In this document: piece by piece, positions 32,869 to 42,518 of the stretch
How the letters are laid out: the number at the start of each line of letters is the position of its first letter
Numbering within the stretch: the stretch's first letter is position 1
Assembly: GCF_036345175.1 (NCBI RefSeq)
Contig: NZ_CP107780.1
Coordinates: forward strand, 6,138,001-6,202,000
Reading direction: 5' to 3'
Length of the DNA stretch: 64,000 nucleotides
Source of the DNA: Streptomyces sp. NBC_00576
GTDB taxonomy: Bacteria; Actinomycetota; Actinomycetes; Streptomycetales; Streptomycetaceae
Program-made: the position numbers and the translations under genes
Notes under the pieces: generated by a model
Told to the model about the DNA's origin: nothing
Database searches by the model: none
The model's input: the letters and a program-made list of their open reading frames with translations, nothing else

Positions 32869-35268
32869 TCAACCCCTGTCGTCCGGAGCCTTCTCCTCAG
32901 GCGACCCCTGCAGCAGGACCGTCAGCAATCGCACGGCCCCCCGTTTGTGCAAGGGATCGTTGCCGTTGCCGCACTTGGGGGACTGGATGCAGGACGGGCA
33001 GCCGGCGTCGCACTCGCAGGCGGCGATGGCCTGGCGGGTGGCCGTCAGCCAGGAACGGGCCGTGTGGAAGGCGCGCTCCGCGAAGCCCGCGCCGCCCGGG
33101 TGGCCGTCGTACACGAAGACCGTGGGGAGGAGGGTGTCCGGGTGGAGCGGGACGGAGACGCCGCCGATGTCCCAGCGGTCGCAGGTCGCGAACAGGGGCA
33201 GCATGCCGATCGACGCGTGCTCGGCGGCGTGCAGGGCGCCGCCGAGGATCTCCGGGTTGATGCGGGCGGCGTCGAGCTGGTCCTCGGTGACCGTCCACCA
33301 CACGGCACGGGTGCGCAGCGTACGCGGAGGGAGGTCGAGCTTTGTCTCACCCAGGACTTCGCCGGTGATGACGCGTCGGCGCAGGAAGGAGACGACCTGG
33401 TTGGTGACCTCGACGGAGCCGTAGCAGAGGCGGCCGTCGCCCCACGGGATCTCGACGTCGGTCTCCAGGACGGCGATGGACGTCGTGTCGCGGGCGACCG
33501 TCGAATAGGGCGGGTTCGCCTCCTCGACCAGGGCGACCGAGTCCGCCAGGTCGAGGGAGCGGACGAGATATGTGCGGCCCTGGTGGAGGTGGACCGCGCC
33601 CTCGTGCACGGTGGTGTGCGCGGCGCCCGCGTCGACCGTACCGAGCAGCCGTCCCGTGCCCTCCTCGACGATCTGGACCGGGTTGCCGCCACCGCCTCGG
33701 ATGTCGGTCAGGTCGGCGGCCCGTTCACGGCGTGTCCAGTGCCAGGCCTTGGTGCGGCGCCGGAGCAGCTTCGCGGCCTCCAACTGCGGGAGCAGGGCGG
33801 CGGTCTCGGGGCCGAAGAGTTCCAGGTCCTCCTCGACCAGAGGGGATTCGGCCGCCGCGGCACACAGATGGGGGGCCAGGACGTACGGGTTGTCCGGGTC
33901 CAGGACCGTCGACTCGACCGGCTGGTCGAACAAGGCCTCCGGGTGGTGGACGAGGAACGTGTCCAGCGGGTCGTCGCGGGCGACCAGGATCGCCAGCGCG
34001 CCCTGTCCGGCACGTCCGGCGCGGCCCGCCTGCTGCCACAGGGAGGCGCGGGTGCCCGGGTAGCCGGCGATGACGACGGCGTCCAACCCGGAGACATCGA
34101 TGCCGAGTTCGAGGGCGGTGGTGGCGGCGAGGCCGAGGAGTTCGCCTGAGTGCAGGGCCTGTTCGAGGGCTCTGCGCTCCTCGGGGAGGTAGCCGCCGCG
34201 GTAGGCGGCCACGCGCCGGGCAAGCGAGCGGTCGATCTCGGACAGTCGCTCCTGGGCGATCACAGAGATCAGTTCGGCGCCGCGCCGGGAGCGTACGAAG
34301 GCCACCGAGCGCACGCCCTGGAGGGTGAGGTCGGTCAGCAGGTCGGCGGTCTCCGCGGTGGCCGTACGGCGGACCGGGGCGCCCTTCTCGCCGTGCAGGT
34401 CGGTGAGCGGGGGTTCCCATAGGGCGAACACCAGTTCACCACGCGGTGAGGCGTCGTCAGCGACCTCGACCACCGGGAGGCCCGTCAGACGGCCGGCTGT
34501 GACGGACGGCTCGGCGGCCGTGGCGGAGGCGAGCAGGAAGACGGGGGAGACGCCGTAGCGGGCGCACAGGCGGCGCAGCCGGCGCAGGACCTGGGCGACG
34601 TGGGAGCCGAAGACGCCGCGGTAGGTGTGGCATTCGTCGATGACGACGTACTTCAGCGCCTTCAGGAATGAGGACCAGCGGGGGTGGGACGGGAGTATCC
34701 CCCGGTGCAGCATGTCCGGGTTGGTGAGGACGTAGTTCGCGTACTGGCGGACCCACTCGCGTTCCTCGACGGGAGTGTCGCCGTCGTACACGGCAGGTCG
34801 TACCGCGTTTCCCAAAGGTTGTGAAAGTTCCTTCACGGAACGTCGCTGGTCGGCTGCGAGGGCTTTGGTCGGGGCGAGGTACAGGGCGGTCGCCCCGCGG
34901 CCGTTGGGGGCCTCGGAGCCGTCCAGGAGGCGGGAGAGGACCGGTACGAGGTACGCGAGCGACTTGCCCGAGGCGGTGCCTGTGGCGACGATCACGTTGT
35001 CGCCGTCCAGGGCGTGCTCGGCGGCCAGTGCCTGGTGGGCCCAGGGGTGTTCGATACCGGCGGCCTGGACGGCCGCGATGACCTCCGGGCGAATCCGGTC
35101 GGGCCAGACGGCATGGCGGCCCGCACGTGGGGGCAAGTGCTCCGTATGAGTGATGCGCGAAGCCCGGCTCGGCCCCGAGGCGAGCCGGTCCAGGATCGTG
35201 CCCGGATCGGGTCGCGCGGCGGCGAAAGCGGAGGGTCGTTCGGATCGGTGATTCTTGGCCATCGGCAT
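32869..35268 (-). CDS. DEAD/H-box helicase with C-terminal DUF1998 zinc domain (MrfA-like)
   Basis: 799 residues, SF2 helicase. Motif I is ATGTASGKS near residue 98, motif II is DECH (VIDECHTYRG), motif III is LASATA, and motif VI is QQAGRAGRAGQ. The last 150 residues are a DUF1998 domain with four cysteines in CECDAGCPSCIQSPKC, the metal site seen in Bacillus MrfA, a 3'-5' helicase involved in mitomycin lesion repair. No MrfB-like exonuclease is adjacent. Start: ATG 35268 or ATG 35262; the frame extends much further upstream but runs antisense through bldG. Corresponds in position to Rv3649. Confidence 0.9.
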   Translation of the reverse strand: MPMAKNHRSERPSAFAAARPDPGTILDRLASGPSRASRITHTEHLPPRAGRHAVWPDRIRPEVIAAVQAAGIEHPWAHQALAAEHALDGDNVIVATGTASGKSLAYLVPVLSRLLDGSEAPNGRGATALYLAPTKALAADQRRSVKELSQPLGNAVRPAVYDGDTPVEEREWVRQYANYVLTNPDMLHRGILPSHPRWSSFLKALKYVVIDECHTYRGVFGSHVAQVLRRLRRLCARYGVSPVFLLASATAAEPSVTAGRLTGLPVVEVADDASPRGELVFALWEPPLTDLHGEKGAPVRRTATAETADLLTDLTLQGVRSVAFVRSRRGAELISVIAQERLSEIDRSLARRVAAYRGGYLPEERRALEQALHSGELLGLAATTALELGIDVSGLDAVVIAGYPGTRASLWQQAGRAGRAGQGALAILVARDDPLDTFLVHHPEALFDQPVESTVLDPDNPYVLAPHLCAAAAESPLVEEDLELFGPETAALLPQLEAAKLLRRRTKAWHWTRRERAADLTDIRGGGGNPVQIVEEGTGRLLGTVDAGAAHTTVHEGAVHLHQGRTYLVRSLDLADSVALVEEANPPYSTVARDTTSIAVLETDVEIPWGDGRLCYGSVEVTNQVVSFLRRRVITGEVLGETKLDLPPRTLRTRAVWWTVTEDQLDAARINPEILGGALHAAEHASIGMLPLFATCDRWDIGGVSVPLHPDTLLPTVFVYDGHPGGAGFAERAFHTARSWLTATRQAIAACECDAGCPSCIQSPKCGNGNDPLHKRGAVRLLTVLLQGSPEEKAPDDRG

Positions 35269-35424
35269 CGAGTGTGTCACTGGCGTGACGGACAATGGGG
35301 CCAAGGCGTCGTGCACGCCCTGCGGTAAGTGATTGAATGCCATCGCGGCTGGCGAACCGTCCTGGGGACTCTGCCGAGGTGTCCCTTGGGATGACCGCTC
35401 GATTAGCAAGGTGCTGGAGGATCC

Positions 35425-35766
35425 GTGGACCTGTCCCTGTCGACCCGTACCGTCGGCGATCGTACGGTCGTCGAGGTCGGTGGCGAAATCGACGTTTATA
35501 CCGCGCCCAAGCTGCGTGAGCAGCTGGTCGAGCTGGTCAACGACGGGAGTTTTCACCTCGTCGTCGACATGGAGGGCGTCGACTTCCTCGACTCCACCGG
35601 GCTCGGCGTGCTGGTCGGCGGCTTGAAGCGCGTGCGTGCCCATGAGGGCTCGCTGCGCCTGGTCTGCAACCAGGAGCGCATTCTGAAGATCTTCCGTATC
35701 ACCGGTCTCACCAAGGTGTTCCCGATCCACACCTCGGTCGACGAAGCGGTGGCGGCCACCGACTGA
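35425..35766 (+). CDS. bldG: Anti-anti-sigma factor BldG
   Basis: 113 residues, STAS domain (SpoIIAA/RsbV fold). The phosphorylation site is S57 in FLDSTGLG, as established for Streptomyces BldG. When unphosphorylated it binds anti-sigma factors and frees developmental and stress sigma factors such as SigH. The GTG at 35425 follows CTGGAGG. Needed for aerial growth and antibiotic production in S. coelicolor. The gene for its anti-sigma partner follows after 126 bp; in S. coelicolor the two are co-transcribed and bldG also has its own transcript. Confidence 0.97.
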   Translation: MDLSLSTRTVGDRTVVEVGGEIDVYTAPKLREQLVELVNDGSFHLVVDMEGVDFLDSTGLGVLVGGLKRVRAHEGSLRLVCNQERILKIFRITGLTKVFPIHTSVDEAVAATD

Positions 35767-35892
35767 CGGCCGTTTGTCGGACGCGTGTGCGGTCACTCGT
35801 GTGCGTGTTCGTGACGGAAGAAGTTAACGAGGGGGGTTCGGGTCTCGGCGACCCGACCCCCTGACCGCACGCCCGTATTCCGAGGGGGATGC

Positions 35893-36327
35893 ATGGCCAC
35901 CGTTGAGCTCCGCTTCAGCGCGCTGCCCGAGCACGTCAGGACCGCCCGACTGGTGGCGGCAGCGGTGGCGCGCAGGGCCGGAGTGGACGAGGCCGTACTC
36001 GACGAGGTGCGACTCGCCGTTGGTGAGGCCTGCTCCCGTGCCGTCGGACTGCATCAGAGCGGTGGTATCTCGGAGCCTGTGTGGGTGACGCTGACCGAGG
36101 AGGAGAAGCTGTTCTCCATCGAGGTCGGCGACGAAGCGCCCCGATCGGCTCCCGGCGACAGCGCTCCGGGTGCCGACGGCGAGGTGGACGCGGATGTCGA
36201 AGAGGACGAGATGGGCCTCGCGGTCATCAGCGGCCTCGTCGACGACGTGGAGGTCACCGCGGGGGAGACCGGCGGATCGATCCGCATGAGCTGGCCGACC
36301 GCGCCGCCGGCCACGCTCCTCCCCTGA
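35893..36327 (+). CDS. RsbW/SpoIIAB-like anti-sigma factor (BldG partner)
   Basis: 144 residues. HATPase_c_2 serine-kinase domain: DEVRLAVGEACSRAV near residue 37 is the N box, and VGDEAPRS with the later GLAVISGLVDDVEV correspond to the ATP-lid regions. The loop between them is Asp/Glu-rich and longer than in RsbW. Expected to phosphorylate BldG or bind a sigma factor. ATG 35893 with GAGGGGG upstream. Followed by a strong intrinsic terminator. Confidence 0.88.
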   Translation: MATVELRFSALPEHVRTARLVAAAVARRAGVDEAVLDEVRLAVGEACSRAVGLHQSGGISEPVWVTLTEEEKLFSIEVGDEAPRSAPGDSAPGADGEVDADVEEDEMGLAVISGLVDDVEVTAGETGGSIRMSWPTAPPATLLP

Positions 36328-36354
36328 CGCCTCCGTATACCCCCGTACAACCTC

Positions 36355-36389
36355 AAGGGCCCTGCTGAGCAGGGCCCTTTGGCGTTTTT
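36355..36389 (+). terminator. Intrinsic terminator of the bldG operon
   Basis: AAGGGCCCTGCT and its exact complement around one base, followed by a run of five T after four bases. The best canonical rho-independent terminator in the window. Confidence 0.92.
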
Positions 36390-36619
36390 ATCGGCGACTT
36401 CCGGAATTAGTGAAGATATTCACGATCGGTCGCGCGATGATTTGATCAAGTGTGAATGTGTCTGCGCCATTACGCCATTTGGGTCAATGGATCTTCTGCC
36501 GATCATTTGCTGAATAGCATGGGGCAATCTATTCCGTTTCCGCGTACTGTTTTGATCAGCTTCCGGTACCTACAATCCCGTCCACATCTTGAGCTCAGCC
36601 CAAGCGTCAAGGAGGACGA

Positions 36620-39025
36620 ATGGCGGGGCTTTCTACCCCTCATCGGTTCGACCAACCCACAACCTTCGCAGCCGCGGTACTGACCGACAACAACCGACTG
36701 ATCGTGATGGTCATCGGCGTCGTCGCCCTGGCGGCGCTCGTGGTCGCCGGGGTGCTGGTGCGCCAGGTGCTCGCGGCGGGCGAGGGCACCGACAGCATGA
36801 AGGAGATCGCGACGGCGATCCAGGAAGGCGCGAACGCCTATCTGGCACGGCAGTTGCGCACGCTCGGCGTATTCGCCGTGATCGTTTTCTTCCTGCTGTT
36901 GCTGCTGCCCGCGGACGACTGGAATCAGCGCGCCGGACGGTCGCTGTTCTTCTTGATCGGCGCCGCGTTCTCGGCGGCCACCGGCTATATCGGCATGTGG
37001 CTCGCCGTGCGCAGCAACGTGCGTGTCGCGGCCGCGGCGCGGGAAGCGACACCGGCGGAAGGAGAGCCGGAAAAGGATCTCACCGACGTCTCGCACAAAG
37101 CGATGAAGATCGCTTTCCGAACGGGCGGTGTCGTCGGCATGTTCACGGTGGGCCTCGGCCTGCTGGGCGCCTCCTGTGTGGTGCTGGTGTACGCGGCCGA
37201 CGCGCCGAAGGTGCTCGAGGGCTTCGGCCTCGGCGCCGCCCTCATCGCCATGTTCATGCGTGTCGGCGGCGGCATTTTCACCAAGGCCGCCGACGTCGGC
37301 GCCGACCTGGTCGGCAAGGTCGAGCAGGGCATCCCGGAGGACGATCCGCGCAACGCCGCGACCATCGCCGACAACGTGGGCGACAACGTCGGCGACTGCG
37401 CGGGGATGGCGGCCGACCTGTTCGAGTCGTACGCCGTGACGCTGGTCGCCGCGCTGATTCTCGGCAAGGCCGCCTTCGGCGACGCCGGGCTCGCCTTCCC
37501 GCTCCTGGTGCCCGCGATCGGCGTGCTCACGGCGATGATCGGCATCTTCGCGGTGGCGCCGAAGCGTTCGGACCGCAGCGGCATGAGCGCGATCAACCGC
37601 GGCTTCTTCATCTCCGCTGTGATCTCGCTCGCACTCGTCGCGATCGCCGTCTTCGTCTACCTGCCGTCGTCGTACGCCGATCTGAAGGGGGTCACCGACG
37701 AGGCGATCGCGGCCAAGGGCGGCGATCCGCGGATCCTCGCGCTCCTCGCCGTGGCCATCGGCATCGTGCTGGCGGCCCTGATCCAGCAACTGACCGGCTA
37801 TTTCACCGAGACGACCCGCCGACCCGTACGGGACATCGGCAAGAGCTCCCTGACCGGCGCGGCCACCGTCGTCCTCGCCGGTATCTCCATCGGGCTCGAA
37901 TCGGCCGTCTACACCGCCCTGTTGATCGGCCTCGGCGTGTACGGGGCGTTCCTCCTCGGCGGTACGTCCATCATGCTGGCGCTGTTCGCGGTGGCCCTGG
38001 CAGGCACCGGCCTGCTCACCACGGTCGGTGTGATCGTGGCGATGGACACCTTCGGGCCCGTCTCCGACAACGCGCAGGGCATCGCCGAGATGTCCGGCGA
38101 CGTCGAGGGCGCGGGCGCGCAGGTGCTCACCGACCTGGACGCCGTCGGCAACACCACCAAGGCCATCACCAAGGGCATCGCCATCGCCACCGCCGTCCTG
38201 GCCGCGTCGGCGCTCTTCGGGTCGTACCGCGACGCGATCACGACCGCGGCGCGCGACGTGGGCGAGAAGGTCGGCGAGGGCGGGCCGATGAACCTCGTGA
38301 TGGACATCTCGCAGCCCAACAACCTGGTCGGTCTCATCGCCGGCGCGGCGGTCGTCTTCCTGTTCTCCGGGCTGGCGATCAACGCCGTTTCGCGGTCGGC
38401 GGGTTCGGTCGTCTACGAGGTGCGGCGGCAGTTCCGCGAGCACCCCGGGATCATGAACTACACCGAGAAACCGGAGTACGGGCGCGTCGTCGACATCTGT
38501 ACAAGGGATGCGCTCAGGGAACTCGCCACGCCCGGGCTGCTGGCTGTCCTGGCGCCCATCGCCATCGGGTTCACGCTCGGCGTCGGCGCGCTCGGCGCGT
38601 TTCTCGCGGGCGCGATCGGCACCGGCACACTGATGGCGGTGTTCCTCGCCAACTCCGGTGGCGCGTGGGACAACGCGAAGAAGCTGGTGGAGGACGGCCA
38701 TCACGGCGGCAAGGGCAGCGAGGCCCACGCGGCGACGGTCATCGGTGACACCGTGGGCGACCCGTTCAAGGACACTGCGGGCCCGGCCATCAACCCGCTG
38801 CTGAAGGTGATGAACCTGGTCGCGCTGCTCATCGCGCCCGCGATCGTCAAGTTCAGCTACGGCGACGACAAGAACCTCGCACTGCGCGTCGTCATCGCCA
38901 TCCTGTCGATCGCGGTGATCGTGGGCGCGGTGTACGTGTCCAAGCGGCGCGGGGTCGCCGGGGACGACGAGACGGAGGAGGCGGAACGAGTGGCCAAGTC
39001 GGCTGATCCCGCGGTGGTTTCGTAG
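36620..39025 (+). CDS. hppA: Membrane-bound H+-translocating pyrophosphatase
   Basis: 801 residues, about 16 transmembrane helices. Hydrolyses pyrophosphate and pumps protons. The substrate site contains DVGADLVGKVE (D225) and DNVGDNVGDCAG, and near the C-terminus GDTVGDPFKDTAGPAINPLL. GNTTKA at 510-515 has lysine (K514) at the position that distinguishes K+-independent enzymes from K+-dependent ones (GNTTAA). The ATG at 36620 has AAGGAGGACGA upstream. Preceded by an A+T-rich region (36390-36600) with its promoter. Monocistronic, ending in a hairpin. Confidence 0.97.
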   Translation: MAGLSTPHRFDQPTTFAAAVLTDNNRLIVMVIGVVALAALVVAGVLVRQVLAAGEGTDSMKEIATAIQEGANAYLARQLRTLGVFAVIVFFLLLLLPADDWNQRAGRSLFFLIGAAFSAATGYIGMWLAVRSNVRVAAAAREATPAEGEPEKDLTDVSHKAMKIAFRTGGVVGMFTVGLGLLGASCVVLVYAADAPKVLEGFGLGAALIAMFMRVGGGIFTKAADVGADLVGKVEQGIPEDDPRNAATIADNVGDNVGDCAGMAADLFESYAVTLVAALILGKAAFGDAGLAFPLLVPAIGVLTAMIGIFAVAPKRSDRSGMSAINRGFFISAVISLALVAIAVFVYLPSSYADLKGVTDEAIAAKGGDPRILALLAVAIGIVLAALIQQLTGYFTETTRRPVRDIGKSSLTGAATVVLAGISIGLESAVYTALLIGLGVYGAFLLGGTSIMLALFAVALAGTGLLTTVGVIVAMDTFGPVSDNAQGIAEMSGDVEGAGAQVLTDLDAVGNTTKAITKGIAIATAVLAASALFGSYRDAITTAARDVGEKVGEGGPMNLVMDISQPNNLVGLIAGAAVVFLFSGLAINAVSRSAGSVVYEVRRQFREHPGIMNYTEKPEYGRVVDICTRDALRELATPGLLAVLAPIAIGFTLGVGALGAFLAGAIGTGTLMAVFLANSGGAWDNAKKLVEDGHHGGKGSEAHAATVIGDTVGDPFKDTAGPAINPLLKVMNLVALLIAPAIVKFSYGDDKNLALRVVIAILSIAVIVGAVYVSKRRGVAGDDETEEAERVAKSADPAVVS

Positions 39026-39095
39026 CCCGAGCGGGGTTCCGCGCACCACGGTTTTGTCTCCGACGATGTCCTACGGCTGGTCAGGAACCGGCCAA

Positions 39096-39139
39096 CGAGC
39101 GGGCGGACGACGTGTTTTGACGCGTCGACCGCCCGCTCG
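39096..39139 (+). terminator. Hairpin downstream of hppA
   Basis: CGAGCGGGCGG and its complement form an 11-bp stem 70 bp after the hppA stop; the loop is long (22 nt) with minor internal pairing. Confidence 0.6.
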
Positions 39140-39284
39140 ACATGAGTTGCCCGCCATTTTCGTGAGCCTTCTCTCTCTTGGTGCAAATGGCTGCAATAAC
39201 ACATCAAGCGGATGTTCGTCACGCTGCTGTCGCCCAGTTGGCGTGTATGTTCCGGGGCCGAGAGCCATGGAAGGGACCAATCCG

Positions 39285-39863
39285 GTGAACAAGAAGCTCG
39301 CGGTCGCACTGTCCGGCGGTGCGGTACTGGTACTGGCGCTGTCGGGATGCAGCAGCGACGACGGCAACGAGAAGCTGGATGCCTGGGCCAAGCAGGTGTG
39401 CGACGCGGTGAAACCGCAGGCGAAGAAGATCGAGGCCGCCAACGCCGCGATCCAGAAGGAGACCTCCGACAACAGCACGCCGGAGGCCGTCCAGAAGACC
39501 GACGCGCAGGCCTTCCAGGACATGGCGGACTCCTACAAGGCGATCGGCACGGCCGTGAACACCGCAGGCGCGCCGAACGTCGATGACGGCGAGACGAAGA
39601 AGACGAACGCCGTCAAGGAACTCAACGACATCTCGGCCTCCTACGCCAGCCTGAAGAAGCAGGTGGACGGACTCGACATCAAGAACCAGGCGAAGTTCGC
39701 CGACGGCCTCAAGGGTGTCGCCACCCAGCTGGACAAGCTCAGCCAGAGCGGAAACGACGCCCTGAAGGCTCTGGAGGAGGGTGACGTCGGCAAGGCGATG
39801 GCCAAGCAGGAGAGCTGCAAGTCGACCTCTGCCTCCCCTGCGGCCTCTTCGACGGCCAGCTGA
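39285..39863 (+). CDS. Small helical lipoprotein
   Basis: 192 residues. Signal peptide with lipobox LSGC (C22), then a helical, Lys/Ala/Gln-rich body (DAWAKQVCDAVKPQAKKIEA and YASLKKQVDGLDIKNQAK) with cysteines that may pair, and an Ala/Ser tail. Function unknown; possibly a cell-surface or envelope-stress protein. The GTG at 39285 has GAAGGGA at good spacing; an ATG at 39267 in frame lacks one. Confidence 0.8.
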   Translation: MNKKLAVALSGGAVLVLALSGCSSDDGNEKLDAWAKQVCDAVKPQAKKIEAANAAIQKETSDNSTPEAVQKTDAQAFQDMADSYKAIGTAVNTAGAPNVDDGETKKTNAVKELNDISASYASLKKQVDGLDIKNQAKFADGLKGVATQLDKLSQSGNDALKALEEGDVGKAMAKQESCKSTSASPAASSTAS

Positions 39864-39986
39864 CCTTCCGCCGAGTACCCGCTTCCTCCGTCGCGTCGCC
39901 GAAGGTTTTCCAAAGGCGTACGGGTCTTCGCGCCCGTCTGTCCACAGGCGGGCGCGGCGGAGCGGCAGGGCGGACACAATGGGGGC

Positions 39987-41525
39987 GTGAGTAACGCCAG
40001 CCTGCACACCCTGCCCTCCGCCGACCGCTCTGACGTCGCCGCGCGCCTCCGGGGCGCACTTCTGGCCGCCGACTTCACCGCCGACGGGCTGCTCGACCTG
40101 CTCGGCGCGCCCGCGTACGCCGCGCTGGCGCGCAGCGAGACCGTGCCCGCGCTCCGGGCGACCCGTGGCGACACGCCGCTGGAACTGCTCGTACGGCTGT
40201 TCCTGTTGCAGCAGTCCGTGCCCCACGCGCGCGTGGCGGGCGTGCTGCCCGTCGACGACTGTGTGGCGAGCGGGTGGCTCATCGCCGTCGGTACGGACTC
40301 CGGGAGCGGTCGCGAGTTGGCCGCCGCCGTCGACGTACGACCTTACGGCGGGCCGGGCGGCGAGGACTGGTTCATCGTGTCCGACCTGGGGTGCGCGGTC
40401 GGGGGCGCCGGTGGCATCGGCAGTCACGACGCAGCCGTCGTTCTCGGGGTGGGCGGCGCCTCCACGACCCTCGCCGGCATCACCGTCCGTACGCCGGTCG
40501 CCTCCGCGCTCGACCTCGGCACCGGCTCCGGGATCCAGGCGCTGCACGCCGCCCAGCACGCCACGCGCGTGACGGCGACCGACCTCAACCCCCGCGCCCT
40601 GCACATCACCGCGCTGACGCTCGCCCTGTCCGGCGCCCCTGCGGCCGACCTGCGCGAGGGCTCCCTCTTCGAACCGGTCCGGGGGGACGAGACGTACGAC
40701 CTGATCGTCTCCAACCCGCCGTTCGTGATCTCGCCGGGCGCGCGGCTCACGTACCGGGACGGCGGAATGGGCGGGGACGATCTGTGCCGCACGCTCGTTC
40801 AGGAGGCGGGCGAGCGGCTGCGCGAGGGCGGGTTCGCACAGTTCCTCGCCAACTGGCAGCACGTGGATGGGGAGGACTGGCAGGACAGGCTGAGGTCCTG
40901 GGTGCCGCGCGGATGCGATGCCTGGATCGTGCAGCGCGAGGTGCAGGACGTCACGCAGTACGCCGAACTGTGGCTGCGCGACGCCGGTGACCACCGCTCC
41001 GACCCGGCGGAGTACCGGGCGCACTACGACGCGTGGCTGGACGAGTTCGAGGCACGCAAGGTGAAGTCGGTCGGGTTCGGCTGGATCACGCTGCGGAGGA
41101 CGGGGGTGGCCGAGCCTTCGATCACCGTGGAGGAGTGGCCGCATCCCGTCGAACAGCCGCTCGGGGACACGGTCCGGGCGCACTTCGAGCGCGTGGACTA
41201 CCTGCGCGCGCACGACGACGCGGCTCTGCTCGCTGCGCACTTCAGGCTGGCGGGCGAGGTCGTGCAGGAGCAGGTCGGGCTGCCCGGCGCCGAGGACCCG
41301 GAGCACGTGGTGCTGCGCCAGAACCGCGGGATGCGCAGGGCCACCAAGGTGGACACGGTCGGCGCGGGCTTCGCGGGCGTGTGCGACGGCACGCTGAGCG
41401 CCGGGCGGATTCTGGACGCCATCGCCCAACTGGTCGGCGAGGACCCGGTGTCGCTGCGGGACCGGACACCCGCGCAGATCCGGCTGCTGGTGGAGCAGGG
41501 CTTCCTGGAGCCGTCGGGCGAGTAA
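39987..41525 (+). CDS. SAM-dependent methyltransferase (HemK/RsmC-like)
   Basis: 512 residues. A helical N-terminal domain (1-155) precedes a Rossmann methyltransferase: ALDLGTGSGIQAL near 172 is motif I, TDLNPRAL near 200 is motif II, and LIVSNPPFVI near 240 is the NPPF motif of enzymes that methylate planar nitrogen of nucleobases or glutamine. The last 200 residues are an uncharacterised domain. Probably an rRNA or DNA/protein N-methyltransferase; the substrate cannot be fixed. GTG at 39987, with GGGGG upstream. Corresponds in S. coelicolor to a gene near topA. Confidence 0.87.
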   Translation: MSNASLHTLPSADRSDVAARLRGALLAADFTADGLLDLLGAPAYAALARSETVPALRATRGDTPLELLVRLFLLQQSVPHARVAGVLPVDDCVASGWLIAVGTDSGSGRELAAAVDVRPYGGPGGEDWFIVSDLGCAVGGAGGIGSHDAAVVLGVGGASTTLAGITVRTPVASALDLGTGSGIQALHAAQHATRVTATDLNPRALHITALTLALSGAPAADLREGSLFEPVRGDETYDLIVSNPPFVISPGARLTYRDGGMGGDDLCRTLVQEAGERLREGGFAQFLANWQHVDGEDWQDRLRSWVPRGCDAWIVQREVQDVTQYAELWLRDAGDHRSDPAEYRAHYDAWLDEFEARKVKSVGFGWITLRRTGVAEPSITVEEWPHPVEQPLGDTVRAHFERVDYLRAHDDAALLAAHFRLAGEVVQEQVGLPGAEDPEHVVLRQNRGMRRATKVDTVGAGFAGVCDGTLSAGRILDAIAQLVGEDPVSLRDRTPAQIRLLVEQGFLEPSGE

Positions 41526-42054
41526 GCGTTCCGGGGGGTGTGCCGTGGGGCGCTGTACTGCCGGTTCGGCCGGCGTGAGGCTGTGGTCTACGCCGTGACG
41601 ACCATGGTGGAGAGGGGCGTCGTGGCCGAGGTCGGTACGGCAGGTCGCGTACCTCTGCGGCGTACGGCGGAGGGAGGCGAAGGGGCGGCGCGCGAGGCGT
41701 GGGGGAAGCGTGCGGGTGGCGCGAGTGGTGCGGACCGACCGCTTGCGGCGCCTGTGTCGCCGTGGCGAGTGCGTGGGTGGCGAGGTTCGGGCGGCATATT
41801 CGCGCCGAGTTGGAGTGGCCGGTCCGGGGCGGGCTCCGGCCACCAGTTGTGAGATTCATGGGCGGGGTTCGCGACGGACCGTGGTCGGCCGACCCGTTCG
41901 CACGGGTGCTCCGGGGTTGTCGGGCGGGTACTCAGAGGGGCCCGTGGCCGCCGTCCGCCCGGCGTTCACCTCGGGTTCGCGCGGACGCTTCCCAGGCGTG
42001 GCAGCCTCCCGGGTCCGGGGAGTCCCGGGCGGGAGGAAAGGGGCGCGCAGGGGT
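41526..42054. other. Region without a supported gene
   Basis: About 530 bp. Several overlapping ORFs on both strands have random-looking composition and no family similarity, so I do not call one. Confidence 0.45.
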
Positions 42055-42252
42055 ATGGAGAGCGGACCGGCGATCTTCGTGGGATTGGTGTTCGCCCTGT
42101 TCGGGGGCGGGCTGCTGGTGTGGACCGCGGCCCGGGTACGGCACGGGGCGCCCGTCGCCCATGGTGTGAACCCCGTCGCATCGGCGGTCCTCGCGAGCGT
42201 CGCCGCGGTGGTCGCCCTCGGGGTCGGCGCATGGTGCTTCACCCTTGTGTGA
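42055..42252 (+). CDS. Small two-helix membrane protein
   Basis: 65 residues with two hydrophobic segments: IFVGLVFALFGGGLLVWTAA (about 6-25) and VLASVAAVVALGVGAWCFTL (about 45-64). ATG at 42055 with AGGGG just upstream. No known family; it lies before topA. Confidence 0.6.
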   Translation: MESGPAIFVGLVFALFGGGLLVWTAARVRHGAPVAHGVNPVASAVLASVAAVVALGVGAWCFTLV

Positions 42253-42518
42253 GGTGCGCGAGAGGCGTATGGGTGGGGCATACGGCGGGCCGCGCCGGTA
42301 ACTGGTAGGTCCCCCTCCGAATAGGTCCGAAGGGGCAGGTCGACACTCCGGGCGGCAGGAATGGCGGTAGTCGGGTTACCGTTCGAGTGGCCGTTGCGGG
42401 CTTTTCCCGTTTGACACGGGGGCGGGATGTACCGTCACACTCCGCAGCGTCAGCATGACCCGACCCCGGGAGCAAGACCGGGGGAGACCCCCAGTGTCGA
42501 CCGGAGAGAAGAGCGAAG
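42253..42518. other. Upstream region of topA
   Basis: 266 bp without a gene. TTGACA-like GTTTGACACG near 42409 and ATGTACCG near 42427 may be part of a topA promoter. topA in Streptomyces responds to supercoiling; I see no specific site. Confidence 0.4.

Noticed and set aside
36503..39049. 848-codon minus-strand ORF opposite hppA
   Set aside because: Antisense shadow produced by high G+C third positions; His/Arg/Asp-rich composition and no family similarity.
41538..41852. 104-codon plus-strand ORF between the methyltransferase and topA
   Set aside because: No homology features and unsupported start; Gly/Arg-rich composition typical of random frames in this genome.
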